DNA from: Rusavskia elegans
Lineage: Eukaryota; Ascomycota; Lecanoromycetes; Teloschistales; Teloschistaceae
NCBI GenBank assembly: GCA_011316305.1
Contig: SAUG01000179.1
Span: 1 to 64,000 of the forward strand
Direction of reading: 5' to 3'
Length of the DNA stretch: 64,000 nt
This document shows positions 1 to 10,958 of this stretch, one piece after another (position 1 is the stretch's first letter; each line of letters begins with the position of its first letter). The translations under genes were made by a program, and so were the position numbers. Under the pieces are notes generated by a model that saw only the letters and a list, made by a program, of their open reading frames with translations, did no database searches and had not been told where the DNA came from.

Positions 1-1049
1 CCCCCTTCTCCTTCAGCGATCCTTTTCGTTTCTGGAAAGGAGGGGGAGGGGGACTTACCATGTTGGTTGTGTGTGATGGAGAAGGAAGTGATCTCGGATA
101 CTTTATATGCGGAATTGGTGGGAGAAGGGAGGGGAAATTTCGTCGAAATGAATACGTCGTAGGTGGTCTTGCAGTGTCCGAGTTGGGGGACGGCTATCAA
201 TCGTCCGAGAAAAGCGGTAGCAGCAAGCTTACGTATGTCTTCAACTCACAAGGCTGGATGATCTCCGCTGAACATCACTTTTTGGCTGGTTTCCCCCTAC
301 CTAGTTCACCCCATTTCTTATGGCAATAAATTATTTGACTGCGGAGCTGCTGATTAGCCCGACGGAAAACCTCATTGTTGCTATATCACAGGCAACAATG
401 GGCATTGCGGCGTGCTTTTAGCAAGCAGCATCCTGGAGTACGGTAGGTAGTAGGGTATTTGACTTGGCTGCATTTTGTGTCGTTTGGATCGGATGGATCG
501 AAAGCAGTTTTCCCGCTTGGGCAGCAAGGCTGGCGATATATGTTCGGCGGTTGTACTGGATACCGGTGATACGATGCCGTCTTTGTTTTCCGCCTCCGCG
601 GTCGTTATGTTCAGGGGCACCATGTATTTGAGGTAATTGAACCAGAGGGCTTTTGATGTGGGAATTTGTAGGGGTGAGATTGGGTACATTTTCCCCAGGT
701 GGACCAAAGTAATAAGACAGTGGTACTTACCAGGTGAACCAGAGTAATAAGATAGTGGTACTTACCGGCGGAGACACCAGGATGAAGGGTAGAGTATCAA
801 CGGGCTCGCTGGCCTTTCCACATGTCAAATACAAGACTGGAAGGCCGTGGACGGCACCGACATAGTATAAAAGTAAGACCAATCCATCATGACCATGGCA
901 ATACCACCTCCCTGAACGTGCTCGCATTGCCGAATACGAAACGTTTACCTACCAGATAGTCATACACCACATCCGATGGCACTCCAGCAGCAAGAACAGC
1001 AACCCTATATACATGGCCTCTTTCCCATCTACCCTCGAGATCGTGGAAT
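1..1049. other. No supported gene; intergenic with 35-bp tandem duplication
   Basis: No recognisable gene was found. Short frames exist on both strands, including a hydrophobic minus-strand frame at 727-927 and another at 381-707, but neither resembles a known family or joins convincingly through splice sites. The clearest structure is a direct tandem duplication of a 35-bp unit at 695-729 and 730-764 with only a few transitions between copies. Each unit, read on the minus strand, contains a GTAAGTACC that would make a good splice donor. The interval lies 3' of the M28 peptidase gene and could hold its 3' UTR or a fast-evolving minus-strand gene. Confidence 0.4.
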
Positions 1050-3783
1050 CTAAGTGATCAATAACTTCGCCGCTTTCCCCAGAATCCTGGCGGCTTTCTC
1101 GACCTGTCTCTGCGCCAACTCCCATTCGCCTTCCTCGACGGCATCGCGCACGCCAGGGAAATATGCCGTGCCGTACGTGTCCCAGAGTTGGGGAGCGAAG
1201 ATGATGTGTTTGAACTGTTCGCGGCCAGGGAGCTGTTGGTAGAACACTGCATCAGTAATGCAGCGCCGGATGAGACGTGGGCTTTGACGAAAAGTTGAAG
1301 ACAGGACGAAACAAGGGGAAAGGGGGTAGTCTTACACCGCCATCGACATCCAGGAGATTGGTCTCGAAATCCGCCATCTTGGTATTATGTGCAATACGTT
1401 GTTGAGCTAGCGTATTGGGCTCGAACCCACCCGACTCACGCACCGTCGTCTCCCATGCAACGCCCCAGTCCTCGAACCTCTTCGCGCTGATGACGAAATT
1501 GTCTGCCGCGGATTTGAGGGATGAGAGATTGATTGGTGGCGAGGACGACTTGGCCGGTTTCGTCTTGATATATTTCTCGAGTTCGCTGACGTATTCTGCC
1601 ACTGCCCGTGCGTAGACATTCATATCAAGTGGTAAAATAGGGCGATCCGCCATATCGAGGATCAATAGAGCCCAGATCTGGGCAAGGGCTTTGTGGTATT
1701 GGAATCCGGGATCACCGAAGAGGTTCATCCAGTCGAAATTGTCGTAGCAGCTGTGGTAGGGATAAGGAGGGCCTTCGAAACCAATGTCAACCGATGAAGT
1801 ACCTGCGAGATCTAGGAAAGCCACATAGTCGCTTCCAGACCCTAAATCTGCCATCGTGGTTTTGTTGTCTTCCCAAATCTGGCGAAAGGTGCGATTGCCG
1901 TCCTGTGGATCCTTGACTCGGTCGAGAACACGCTTCAAGGCGGTGGCAAAGATGGGCCCCTCGGCTTTGAAGTCTGTGCCGGAGACAGCGACATCGACGT
2001 TCAGGTAGGCAAACGCATCGCGGCGGAGATCTTGGATTCGATTTTCGACGTGCTCGGTAGAACCAATCATGTTGTATTCCTCACCGTCCCACGAGGCGAA
2101 TTCGATGGTTCGACGGGGTCGCCAGCCGGCCGTGGTAAGCTCGCCAAAGATACGCACGACTTCCAGCATCACGGCCGTCCCACTCCCGGGATCGGCACCA
2201 CCAAAGCACCAGGCGTCACGATGGTTCCCTACGATGATGGACTTCTCGGCCTGTTCGACTCCTGTGATCCTGCCGAGGACATTGTAGATACCTTCACGCT
2301 CTCTTTCGTCCTGGTGGTTCATGAGATGGACAGTTGGAGATCCAGAGTCACCAGTCCACCATTCCACATCGGGAACCCCTCCAATGGCTTTGACATCTGT
2401 AATCTTTCTGCCATGACCCTTGAGTGCTTGCAGTAGCTTTTGAGCATCTCTCCATGCCAGTGGGATGCTCAGTATGTTTACCAGACCTGGATTGTTCTCC
2501 ACAGGCTCTCGCCTTCGCTCTCCAGGCAGTGAAGCATAACCGGGAGAGAGTACGTCACCCACCAGCCAGCTAGTCAAGGCTACGGATCCGCGTTGAACGG
2601 CATCATCAGGCATGTATCGGCCCTTTGGATATGGTTCGCCTTTCAGGAACCCATCTTCTGCTGGGTCACTGTAAATAATGCAACCTACAGCGCCAGCAAG
2701 TTCCGCTGCTTTGACCTTGAGAGCTCGATCGCCTTGCGTGCCGTAGTAGCGGACAAGAGCAACCGATCCCTCGAGGTTGATGCCGCTGTTGGCTAACTGT
2801 TCAAAGTCCTCTCTTGAGCCATAGTTGGCATAGACCAGCGGGCCGGTCACATTGCCTGATTTGGAGTGTCCATGGAATACTGGTGTTTGCTGAGCGGCCC
2901 ATTCGACTGGATACACCAGCTCTTCCTCAAGCTTCGCCATCCACTGCAGTTCGGGGGGGTCGACAATGGCAACCCTTCGTCCTCCAAGCTTGGGATTGTT
3001 CAGATAGACCTCAAACTTTTCCAGGCCTACATGCTCGAGTCCCGCTTGTTGAAAAGCCGTTTCCACCCAGATAGCATGAGAATAACTGCCTTCGGTGCCA
3101 GCCATGTGATCGTATTTGGTTGCGAACTGTAAATTATGTCGGATGTTGTCGGCATCAACGTGATTGAGAACATATGTTTTCAAGTTCTCCGGATCGAACA
3201 TGTTATTCATCCGGGTGTTCCTGACAATGAAGAGATCTGAAATGAAGAAAAGCCAGATGATAAACACAACCAGGAATATGGCAAAGATACGTCCCACGAT
3301 GATCCAGTTCGGCTGGAAGCGGAGCACTTGAGGCCATGAAGGTATCTTCGCTCTGAGGTACTGTCCAGATGGGAGCCATTGGCGGAAAGGAAGGTTGATT
3401 GAGGAAAGACTGTGGGTAAGGCTGGTGATGCGTTTGGAGAAGCGGCTTGTTCGTAGTCGAGTATTGGGGTCTCCTGGCTCTTCTATATCCATCTGCTGTA
3501 TCTCTCTTTGCAAAGCCTCAGCCGAACTTCTCCGAGAGCTTCCTCCCGACGATGGTAAGAAATCAAGACTTGAGCGGGCAGACTCGAGAGTCGGCGGTTC
3601 GTAGCCATTGTGTTGGTGTGGGCGGTCTCTGGTGAGGAGTCCCTGCCTCTCAGCATCGTGGCTGACTTCTTCCGGGCCTAGACAGGATTGAGAGGACGAG
3701 GGGCGAGAGGAGATGGCTTCTTCGTAGGTCGGGATGGGTAATGAGTCCTGGTGCTCGTATTTATTGGGCTTTTCGTCCACCAT
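1050..3783 (-). CDS. M28 zinc peptidase, transferrin-receptor/glutamate carboxypeptidase II-like (Vps70/Tre1 type)
   Basis: Two-exon gene: exon 1 is 3783-1336, the intron 1335-1233 (GTAAG...CAACAG), and exon 2 runs 1232-1050 ending in TAG. The protein has a cytoplasmic proline-rich N-terminus containing a PTYEEA-like PY motif, one transmembrane segment near residues 160-185, then a lumenal region with PA domain, M28 catalytic domain and helical dimerisation domain. Zinc-site motifs are visible: NHRDAWCFGGADPGSG, the catalytic glutamates in SWDGEEY, and YHSCYDNF. Exon 2 supplies the end of the dimerisation domain (LPGREQFKHIIFAPQ). In yeast the family includes Vps70 and the transferrin-receptor-like Tre1/Tre2, which act in vacuolar sorting and transporter turnover through Rsp5; the PY-like motif fits that role. 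The family assignment is secure, but the choice between Vps70-like and Tre1-like is inference. Confidence 0.9.
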
Positions 3784-4414
3784 GCTTCCAGCCTATACTT
3801 CGGCAGCCAGGGAAGCGGCAGGCAGGGGACCAAGCCCCCTTGCTTGTAGCTATCTGTGCTTGTAGTCTTCTCTCCGTCGTGACACACTCATGTTTTTCAG
3901 GTAGTAGAGTCGGGCAGAATCGACGTCGGCGTCTTAGGAGTGACAGGTTGTAGATATTGCGTTGAATGTACAGATGAGAGGTGAGCCAATCATGGACTCG
4001 GCACCCATTGAAATGTATAAGCTTTTGTCCTACTTTTGCAAAGGAGGGATGATATGGCAACATGTCATATTTGTAGATCGACTCAAGTAACCCAATCAAT
4101 CTTCAATCCAGTTCGACGAGAAGCGGAGCAGGGGCATATAATGCGTATTGCAATCGGAAAAGTGCTACTGATCCCTTATCAACGAATTCGAACAGGCCAA
4201 CGTCAGCAGTATACGGATTATGGGATATCCTACGGGGTAGATACAGCAGCTCGCCAGTCTGCTAACAATTTCCGACCATTCGACGTCGTCGATATCGTTT
4301 CATCGTTCCTTATTGCAGATAAATCCTTCGCTTGCTCCTCATGCGCCTTGAAATACGCTTCCGGGAGAGGTAGTTCATCAAGGTGAACACCTTTGAATGA
4401 CACCGAATCGTAAT
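3784..4414. other. Intergenic, no gene seen
   Basis: This 631-bp gap separates the start of the M28 peptidase gene from the stop of the Dap1 gene, both on the minus strand. It should hold the Dap1 3' UTR and the peptidase promoter. A minus-strand frame continues from the Dap1 region in another register to 4230, but it shows no family resemblance and needs no splice to explain Dap1, which already has its normal length. Confidence 0.5.
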
Positions 4415-5012
4415 TCATAACCCCTCCTTCGATGCCTCCGGATGCCCCAGAGCCACCAACTTGCCCACCACCAAATACTTCTCCTGAAACCTCTCCTCCC
4501 AACCCCTCATCGCTTCCCACTCCTCCTCCCCCAAACCCTTCAGATCATCCAGTGGGCCCTCCAAATCCTTGGTAAGCATATCTTCATCAAAGCTCCCACA
4601 GGCCAGACCCCTGCTTGCATCTCTCCCAGCAAAATTCTCATAAGGGCCGCCGGGACCGTAGAAATTGCGCCCGTTGGAAACATCGAAGACTTTGCCGTTG
4701 ACGGCTAGATAGACGGGCATGTTGTTTTCGCCATTGTAGGGTTTGAGCATAGGTGGGGTGAAGGTGCGGAAGACGATGGGTGGAGGGGCCTTGGTGAGGG
4801 TAGGTGGTGGTTTCGGGCGCAGGCGGAGGTAGACAAGGGTGAGGAGGAGGGCGAAGAGGATCAGGTTGATGGGTGAGGCGATGGATTGGCTGTGCGTGTA
4901 GTGTCAGTCGGGTGGATGCATTCATTGATGGGGGTTTGTCATACGCATGTGTGGGTGGAGGGAGCGGAGTGTCGGTTTCTGAAGCAATGTAAGTTCCAGT
5001 TAATTTGTTCAA
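4415..5012 (-). CDS. dap1: Dap1/MAPR family cytochrome-b5-like haem-binding protein
   Basis: Two exons: 5012-4945 and 4889-4415, with a 55-bp intron (GTATGA...CACAG) at 4944-4890. The predicted protein is 180 aa, close to the usual 150-180 aa. Residues about 24-45 form a single N-terminal membrane anchor rich in Leu and Ile, followed by a proline-rich hinge and a cytochrome-b5-like domain beginning FRTFTPPMLKPYNGE. The hallmark block YLAVNGKVFDVSNG...FYGPGGPYENFAGRDASRGLA is present in sequence, including the tyrosines that coordinate haem in the membrane-associated progesterone receptor family. Yeast and fission yeast Dap1 bind haem and support the cytochrome P450 Erg11 in ergosterol synthesis, so an ER location and sterol role are expected from family knowledge. 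The start was chosen because it joins in frame to the membrane anchor. Confidence 0.9.
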
Positions 5013-5491
5013 TGTTTGGATTGCATCACATACTACTGTCTGCCATGCTATTCCGGTTGGTGATGGTTAAGAAGTATGTCGGAGCTGGAATGGAGAGGGT
5101 ATTGTTGAAGTGAGGTTGACGGCTCGGAGAAAGTCGTGATTCGATCAAGTAAAACTAGCCCACTATTGTTGAGGCAATCCAATACTTGCATATATACCAA
5201 ATCTACCTTCTTCTCAGTCACCTTCACCACATCTGATGCCTAAAGACATTGAATAAATGAAGAATAGCTCCATTGACTTTATACGTAGGTAACTCGCACT
5301 GTCGATAATTCGGTTTGGATATAGGCATCAACCACATCCCTCCCCAGAACACCATCACGGCCATACCCAATCCCGCCCGCTGGCTCGACATTCCATTTCC
5401 AAGGCGGTCCTCCACCCCATCAACATCAGACATCTCAACACTCATATCTTACTTACGACGCTCTGACTCCATCCTCGTATTGCACCAACAC
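5013..5491. other. Intergenic, no gene seen
   Basis: This 479-bp space lies between the 3' end of NDC80 and the 5' end of the Dap1 gene, both on the minus strand. Frames here are short and without family resemblance. It should contain the Dap1 promoter and the NDC80 3' UTR. Confidence 0.5.
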
Positions 5492-7884
5492 CTACTCCTC
5501 TCCCTGAGCCCGCTCATTCTCAGGCCCCATCCCCCCAGCACCCTCCTCCTCACCATCTCCACCCAATTCGGCCTCCACCTCCTCGACTACAAATCCCTCG
5601 TAGTCCTCTAGCGATTTCTGGACATGGACTTTGAACTTGATGATGTCTTTCAGCATCTTCTCGATCTCTGTGTGTAATTCCTCACGAAGGGCGTTGGCGC
5701 GTAGGGTGAGCTGTTCGTATCTATCATGATGCCGTCAGTAAATCAGAACCTCGCGGTTTCAAATTTACCGAGTGTGGAGTTGAAGAGGGGAAAGGACGTA
5801 CTCAATGTTGACTCCCATCTCTCTCCTCTCGACCTCCTCTAACGTTTCCCCAACCCCCCTCCTCATCCTCCCAAGTTCCTTCTCCATCCGCTCGATCTGT
5901 GCATCTGATGCGACCTTCTGCGTCTGCGCCCCCTCTCTCACACTCTCGAATTCCTCTTCCGCCGCTCGAACTCTATGCTCCAGCGTTTCCACTTCACTCT
6001 GTTTGTCGTCGATAGCTTCGGCGATGGAGTCGAGCAGTTCATGATTCTTAATGTCGGCTTCGAGAGCGAGAGACCGGCGTTCGGAGACTTCCTTGCGGAG
6101 GGTAAGGAGGAGGGGCTTAAGGTGCGTCCGGGGAGGGTGGTTGAGGAGATGGGTGGGGGAGTAGCCTGTCAGAGGTTCAGAGAGGAGGCGGTCCGGTTGA
6201 CTTTGTTGGGATGAAGAGGCACTGAAGTCCGTGATGGGGGCGGTAGTAGCTAAGTGGAGCTCGAAGTCTTTGTCTTTGGCGTTAACGGCGGTCGAGGGAA
6301 TAAGGCCAACGCGGTAGCAGAGGTTGTTGTACGTTTCGACGACACGCTCGAGTTCCTCAAGGGAGTGGTTCGCCTCCGCTTCTCTCTCCGCGGCACGTTT
6401 CTTCGTCTCTTCGAGTTTTTGGGCCGTGGATTCGGTGGACTTGAGCAGGCGCTCTCGCTCGACATTCATACGGTCGATATCTTGTATTGTGATGCCTTGC
6501 TTGTCGACCGAGGCTTGGAGATCGGTGCGTTCCTGCTCGGCGACTTCGAGGTCCGACGTTGCCTTTGTGATTGCTTCTTTGAGGTTGTTGCAGCGGGAAT
6601 CGTACTTTTGGAGCCTGGTTTCTTGACCCGAAACGTAATCTTCGAATTTCTTGATATCTCCTTCGAGAATATTGAAAACGTTGTCAAGTTTTGCAATATC
6701 TGGTGCGTCTCGTTCTGCTTCCTCAATCTGTTTTCGTAGAGATTCATTCTCCGCTTCAAGGACTTTCATTTCCTCCGTATATCTTTGGTTTCCGCGTTCG
6801 AATTCGGCGGCCATGGCTTCGATGTGCGGTTCCAACATCTTGTCAGATTCGTCCTCATCTTGGTCATCTTCCACTTGTAACCAGTCTCTGTAGGCTCCAC
6901 CTAGAAACCGAAAGATGATTCTGTCGCCACTAACATCGACACCAGCTTCTGCACATGCAACATCATATTCTCCAGCTTCATACTTGTCCATCATTTGAGC
7001 TAACTGCAATAGCCAGTGCAACAAGCCCAGGAAGGTTGACCAATTCTGCCCACCAACCGCAACTAGCTGACTCTTGGTGATGCTCTTTTCATAGGGGTAT
7101 CTCAGTTGTTTTAACAACGGTGGAACCTCGGCATCAATCCCCCTGGTGAATTTATACCCCGGATCGATTCTACGATAAAGCCATTGGAAGATGAAATTGA
7201 AGTCCTTTTGCGTTGGCGATTTCAACGTGTTTTGCCCCAGCGAATGCTTCATTTCCATCTCAAAGTTGTTTTGAGTCAAGTAGTCGAGCAATTCCTGACC
7301 AATCTTGGCTTGATAGCTTCGATCTTTCAGCGGCCTTGGGTCTCGCGGTACACCGGCCGGTACAGGCGCTTGTGTGAAGAACGATTGGTGGCCAACGGAG
7401 GGACGAGAGTAGACGCTACTCCTCCTCTGCATGCTTTGCGAGCCGTTGAGTGCTGATAATTGTTTGAAGGGAGTTATTGTGCCTGGCGCATAGCTCATAC
7501 GGGGCGCAGATGCTGTATTGCCGAAGACATTCGAGGACGACGTTCTCTGTACCGTCGACGGACGACCAAGATCTGCGAGATTTGTTCCAGAGGAGGAGCG
7601 CTGAAACGATGGTTGCTGCGGTCTACTCGGAGCGAGTGACATGCGCGAAGACGAAGCGCTGCGCCCATGGTGGGTTGTATGTGGCGCATTGAGATTCTCT
7701 TTTAGGCCTGAGATGGAATTCGAGCGTTTGAGAGCAGAGGCAGGTTGAGGGATGGCTGAATTGAAGTTGATTCCACCGAGAGTCTGAATCACAATCAGTC
7801 TGGGAAAGACAGGTTGGTATCAATGGTCAAGCTCACCTCTCGTGGACGGCGCACACTGAACAGTCCAGTATCTCCTTGAGACAT
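5492..7884 (-). CDS. ndc80: Kinetochore protein NDC80
   Basis: Three exons: 7884-7837, 7783-5802 and 5720-5492, giving 752 aa. The first exon encodes a short tail ([16 protein letters not shown]) that joins through a 53-bp intron to [14 protein letters not shown]; both pieces are typical of filamentous-fungal Ndc80. After a basic, Ser-rich tail of about 120 residues comes the calponin-homology-like microtubule-binding domain (about residues 150-280, with [16 protein letters not shown] and [16 protein letters not shown]), then a long coiled coil, and a C-terminal exon with [15 protein letters not shown] that would meet Nuf2 and the Spc24/Spc25 end. The protein is the core of the Ndc80 complex linking kinetochores to spindle microtubules. 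Its start lies 375 bp from the divergent TRAPPC12-like gene, so they probably share a promoter region. Confidence 0.95.
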
Positions 7885-8259
7885 ATTGGCGATGATGGAG
7901 TACGACGTAGCTACAGACAGGCTTCTCCTCAGCGTAAGTTCGCGATCTCGAGACTATATCGAGAGGGTCGCTGTCGCAAGAAGTGGCCTGCTCGTCGCAA
8001 TGTTGACTTGTAAACAAACGCGCAACGGCAGCGCTAACAATGATCGCCGCTAAGATAAGATAAGGCCTTATCGACCTCGCATCCCCTTCTATGGGAAAAA
8101 GTTTCAGGCACAATAGTTCCTACCGTCACGATTTGTACTGACTCGAGCAATTCTGACTGGTTCGATTGGCTGGAGACCCCTGTACTCGCTCAAGTCTCGG
8201 ACACTGTCGACCGTGGGATCACGACGCCCCTCGATCAACTCTACGCTTCTCCATCAATC
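7885..8259. promoter_or_regulatory. Shared divergent promoter region, NDC80 / TRAPPC12-like
   Basis: This 375-bp head-to-head spacer separates the two start codons. No coding frame is needed to explain it. It must hold both 5' UTRs and the core promoters. I cannot name a binding site with confidence. Confidence 0.45.
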
Positions 8260-9856
8260 ATGGATGCCTCAGAAGTCTCACGAGATGGAGCTGCCTCCAT
8301 TGGCAATAGACATAGTAGAAACACCTCGTATAGCAACAGAAGTACGATTCATTTCCCAGTCAAGCACCAAGCACCGAAAGCTAACAGCCCAACAGCTCCT
8401 CTAACACGACGTACCACGAAAGGTCCTCTCGACATCGAGGAGTACGTCCTACCCTTGCACCAACTTCTCCACCGTCAAAATCATTAATATCGCAGTCCTT
8501 TAGCCCTCTCTCCAACCACTCAAACATCCACTCCTGTCGCCGAAGCAGCCGCAGTCCCTATTCCCCCTACTCCCTCAGCAACCAGCACATCCAACCCCCT
8601 TTCACCGTCAAAACCCCTCGCCGTACGACCCAGAAGCCGTTCTCCTCTTCAGCCATCAACAACAACCAAAGACCTCTCCTTCCTCCTCCACCCATCAAAT
8701 TTCCGTAAAATATCACAAACGGACATCTCCCCACCCTTCCGCTCAACCCCAGCCGCACCGGACACAACTCTTCCCAGCCTTCTCCGCCAAGGTCATTACT
8801 ATCGCGCCGCCATACTAGCCGTCAGCTCCCTTGTTACAGACCCTGACCTTAGCCAGAAAGAGATCTTCGAACTGCTGTACGTGCGCCTCGCATGCCTTAC
8901 TCTCCTCAACCACACTCCGCTGGCGGGAAAGGAGAGTCTGGCGCTCGGTGACATCCATTCACCTTTCTATCTCGATGACCACGGTGAATGTGTCTTACCG
9001 TGGGAGTTGAGGGTGCTTGCCGTGCGCTTGCAGGCGCTTGAATCTGGTGATGCGAGAAGGGGTGTTCAGGGGTACTATGACCTTGCCGCTTATGCACGGA
9101 CTCGTATCAGGGGAAATAGCGACGCTGAGGACAAAGGAATGTGGAAGGACAGGCTAAAGGATCTCGGCGTTAGGGTGGGGAATGCAGTGGTTGAGATGGG
9201 AGATCTGGAAGCGGGGAGGCGGCATTTCGAGACCCTTGCAGAAGCGACAACCAACTCTGAGGAGAAGACAGCATTGAGCTCGTGGGTGGCGATGCTATGT
9301 CTTCGGATGGGTGACCTTGAAGGGGCGAGGGCATGGACTCACGGCGATCAAGAGGCTGGTGAAGTTTCAACGATCGACGCTCCATCTCCCACGACAGGGC
9401 AAAAACATGATGTGCTCAAGCCACTCCTCAACATGGCAGAGGGTGACTATGAAACCGCAGTGATTGAGTGGCGCTCACTTCTAAATGGGCCTCACAACGT
9501 CCTCGCAAAACAGAACCTGGCGGTCTGCTTGCTTTACACTGGCCACCTGTCTCAGGTACATTCATCCTCCTTCTTTTCCCTATCCCCTCCACTTTCCTAC
9601 CACGAACCCCATCTAGATCATTCACATACTGACTCATACGCATCAGACCTCCCAGCTGCTGGAAGAACTTGTCAACGAAAACCACGCTTTCTATGCCCTC
9701 ACCTTCAACCTGGCGACCGTGTACGAGCTCTCGACCGATAAATCCAGAGATAGAAAGATGCAGCTTGCTGAACGGGTGGCGGAAGGGTTGAGGAGGGACG
9801 AGGCTGCAGTAGAGGGACGGAGGATAGAGAGGAGTAATATGGATTTCAAGTTATAG
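8260..9856 (+). CDS. TRAPPC12-like TPR protein (TRAPP complex subunit)
   Basis: Three exons: 8260-8441, 8496-9555 and 9647-9856, giving 483 aa. The introns are GTACGT...CGCAG and GTACAT...CATCAG. The N-terminal ~120 residues are low-complexity Ser/Pro/Thr. The rest is helical and TPR-like: a block starting LPSLLRQGHYYRAAILAV, then VLPWELRVLAVRLQALESGD, which matches the conserved 'PxELRVL' segment of TRAPPC12, then repeat units on paired helices (AVVEMGDLEAGRRHFETLAE; VAMLCLRMGDLEGARAW) and a last unit in exon 3. TRAPPC12 belongs to metazoan and filamentous-fungal TRAPP III, the Rab exchange complex acting between ER, Golgi and autophagosomes. The TPR assignment is strong and the TRAPPC12 name likely. 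The first ATG in frame was used. Confidence 0.75.
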
Positions 9857-10090
9857 GTAAATCGTGGTGAGGTATGTGATGTGATGAGCTAGTACAATGA
9901 TTTGGATACGTCCACAAAGTAATGGCTGTCCGAGGTAACGATGTTTTTTTTTCGAATTGGTCCCCTTGCAAATCCTCTACGGCGGAGGGCGTCCATTTGA
10001 TAACAATTGTCGAGATTCGAAAGTCCCTTCCCCAACATTCCTCTCCCATCACCTCCCGAATCGAAACCTAAAGAACCCGAAGCGGCCACT

Positions 10091-10899
10091 TCAATCATCC
10101 GCCCTCCGAGTAGTCAAAGATCTTGCCCAGCTTGGTCGCCAAGCCAGCGCCGCCCGAAAATTGTCTTCCAATTCATCGCCGACAGAACTATTGAGAACAA
10201 GTGCATGGTTCACGTTCCGTAGCCGCCGAAAAGGCTCCAAGATATCGTCCCAGATCTCCATACCCCCAATCCGACACCATCGGTTCCTGTCCGTGAGCAT
10301 CCGAATGCATAGAAGTGTCCCCAAGATCGCGCACAGGGACTCGATCTGTACTTTTACGCCGTCTGCAGGACAAACTCGGTCGCTCCCCTTGATTACGGGT
10401 GTCGAATCTTGCCTTGGCCTTCCGAACATACCTATTCGGTCGTCCGTGTAATCGACTTTGATGTAGAATCGATGCATCAGTGGAAGACAGCGCTTACCGA
10501 AGCAGCCTGGAAATGGTTCTTTCGGTTCATGGGGCAGCTCAGCTGATTGGGGCTGGGAAACAGTTCGATCCCACATTACAATGACGGTAAAGGTCGCTTG
10601 ACCATACATGAGCTGAGCGGCTCGTCGTGTATGCTTTTTGAGAGTCTGAGGAGTGATGTTGTTCCACTGATCCATCGTATCTGTGTAGAGTCATGGTGAA
10701 TTGTAGTAGGCAAGATGTGTGTGAAGATTGCGGCTCGGAGCTCCGTAGGCAGCTCTAGGAGCCTACATCCTGGGTTGATGCTTGGGGTAAGATGCGATCG
10801 TCGAGATTTTGTTTGGCCGAAGTCGTCAAGTACTTACACTGGACTGTGGGCTTTGTACCGTGGAACATTGGCTAATGCAAGGGTGAAGGTTTTGCACAT
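10091..10899 (-). pseudogene. 2EXR/F-box-like fungal protein gene, apparently frameshifted
   Basis: Exon 1 is 10899-10838 and the intron 10837-10781 (GTAAGT...CCCCAAG). The next exon opens with RLLELPTELRAAIFTHIL, the start of the large fungal 2EXR/F-box-like family. The frame continues to SLLRLSKSIHDE, but the expected continuation AAQLMYGQATFTVIVMWD lies one register away. The switch falls at about 10,620-10,621, where a single missing G (GAG/CC instead of GAGGCC) would restore one frame. The second part is an open frame of 194 codons from an internal ATG to 10,091 and holds the usual C-terminal helical region. No intron of workable size bridges the break. It could be a real pseudogene, a sequencing indel, or a gene now starting at the internal ATG at 10,675. 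The function of intact members is largely unknown. Confidence 0.55.
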
Positions 10900-10958
10900 C
10901 AGAGCACAGCCCCTGGAATCTCTTGCACCTCTACTTTCCTTCACCCCTCTTTACCGCT

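Noticed and set aside
4230..4520. Frame overlapping and extending past the Dap1 stop
   Set aside because: Dap1 already has the normal length and ends in family-like sequence; no splice is needed.
9957..10451. 164-codon plus-strand frame
   Set aside because: It is the antisense shadow of the 2EXR-like gene, whose minus-strand frame carries the family pattern.
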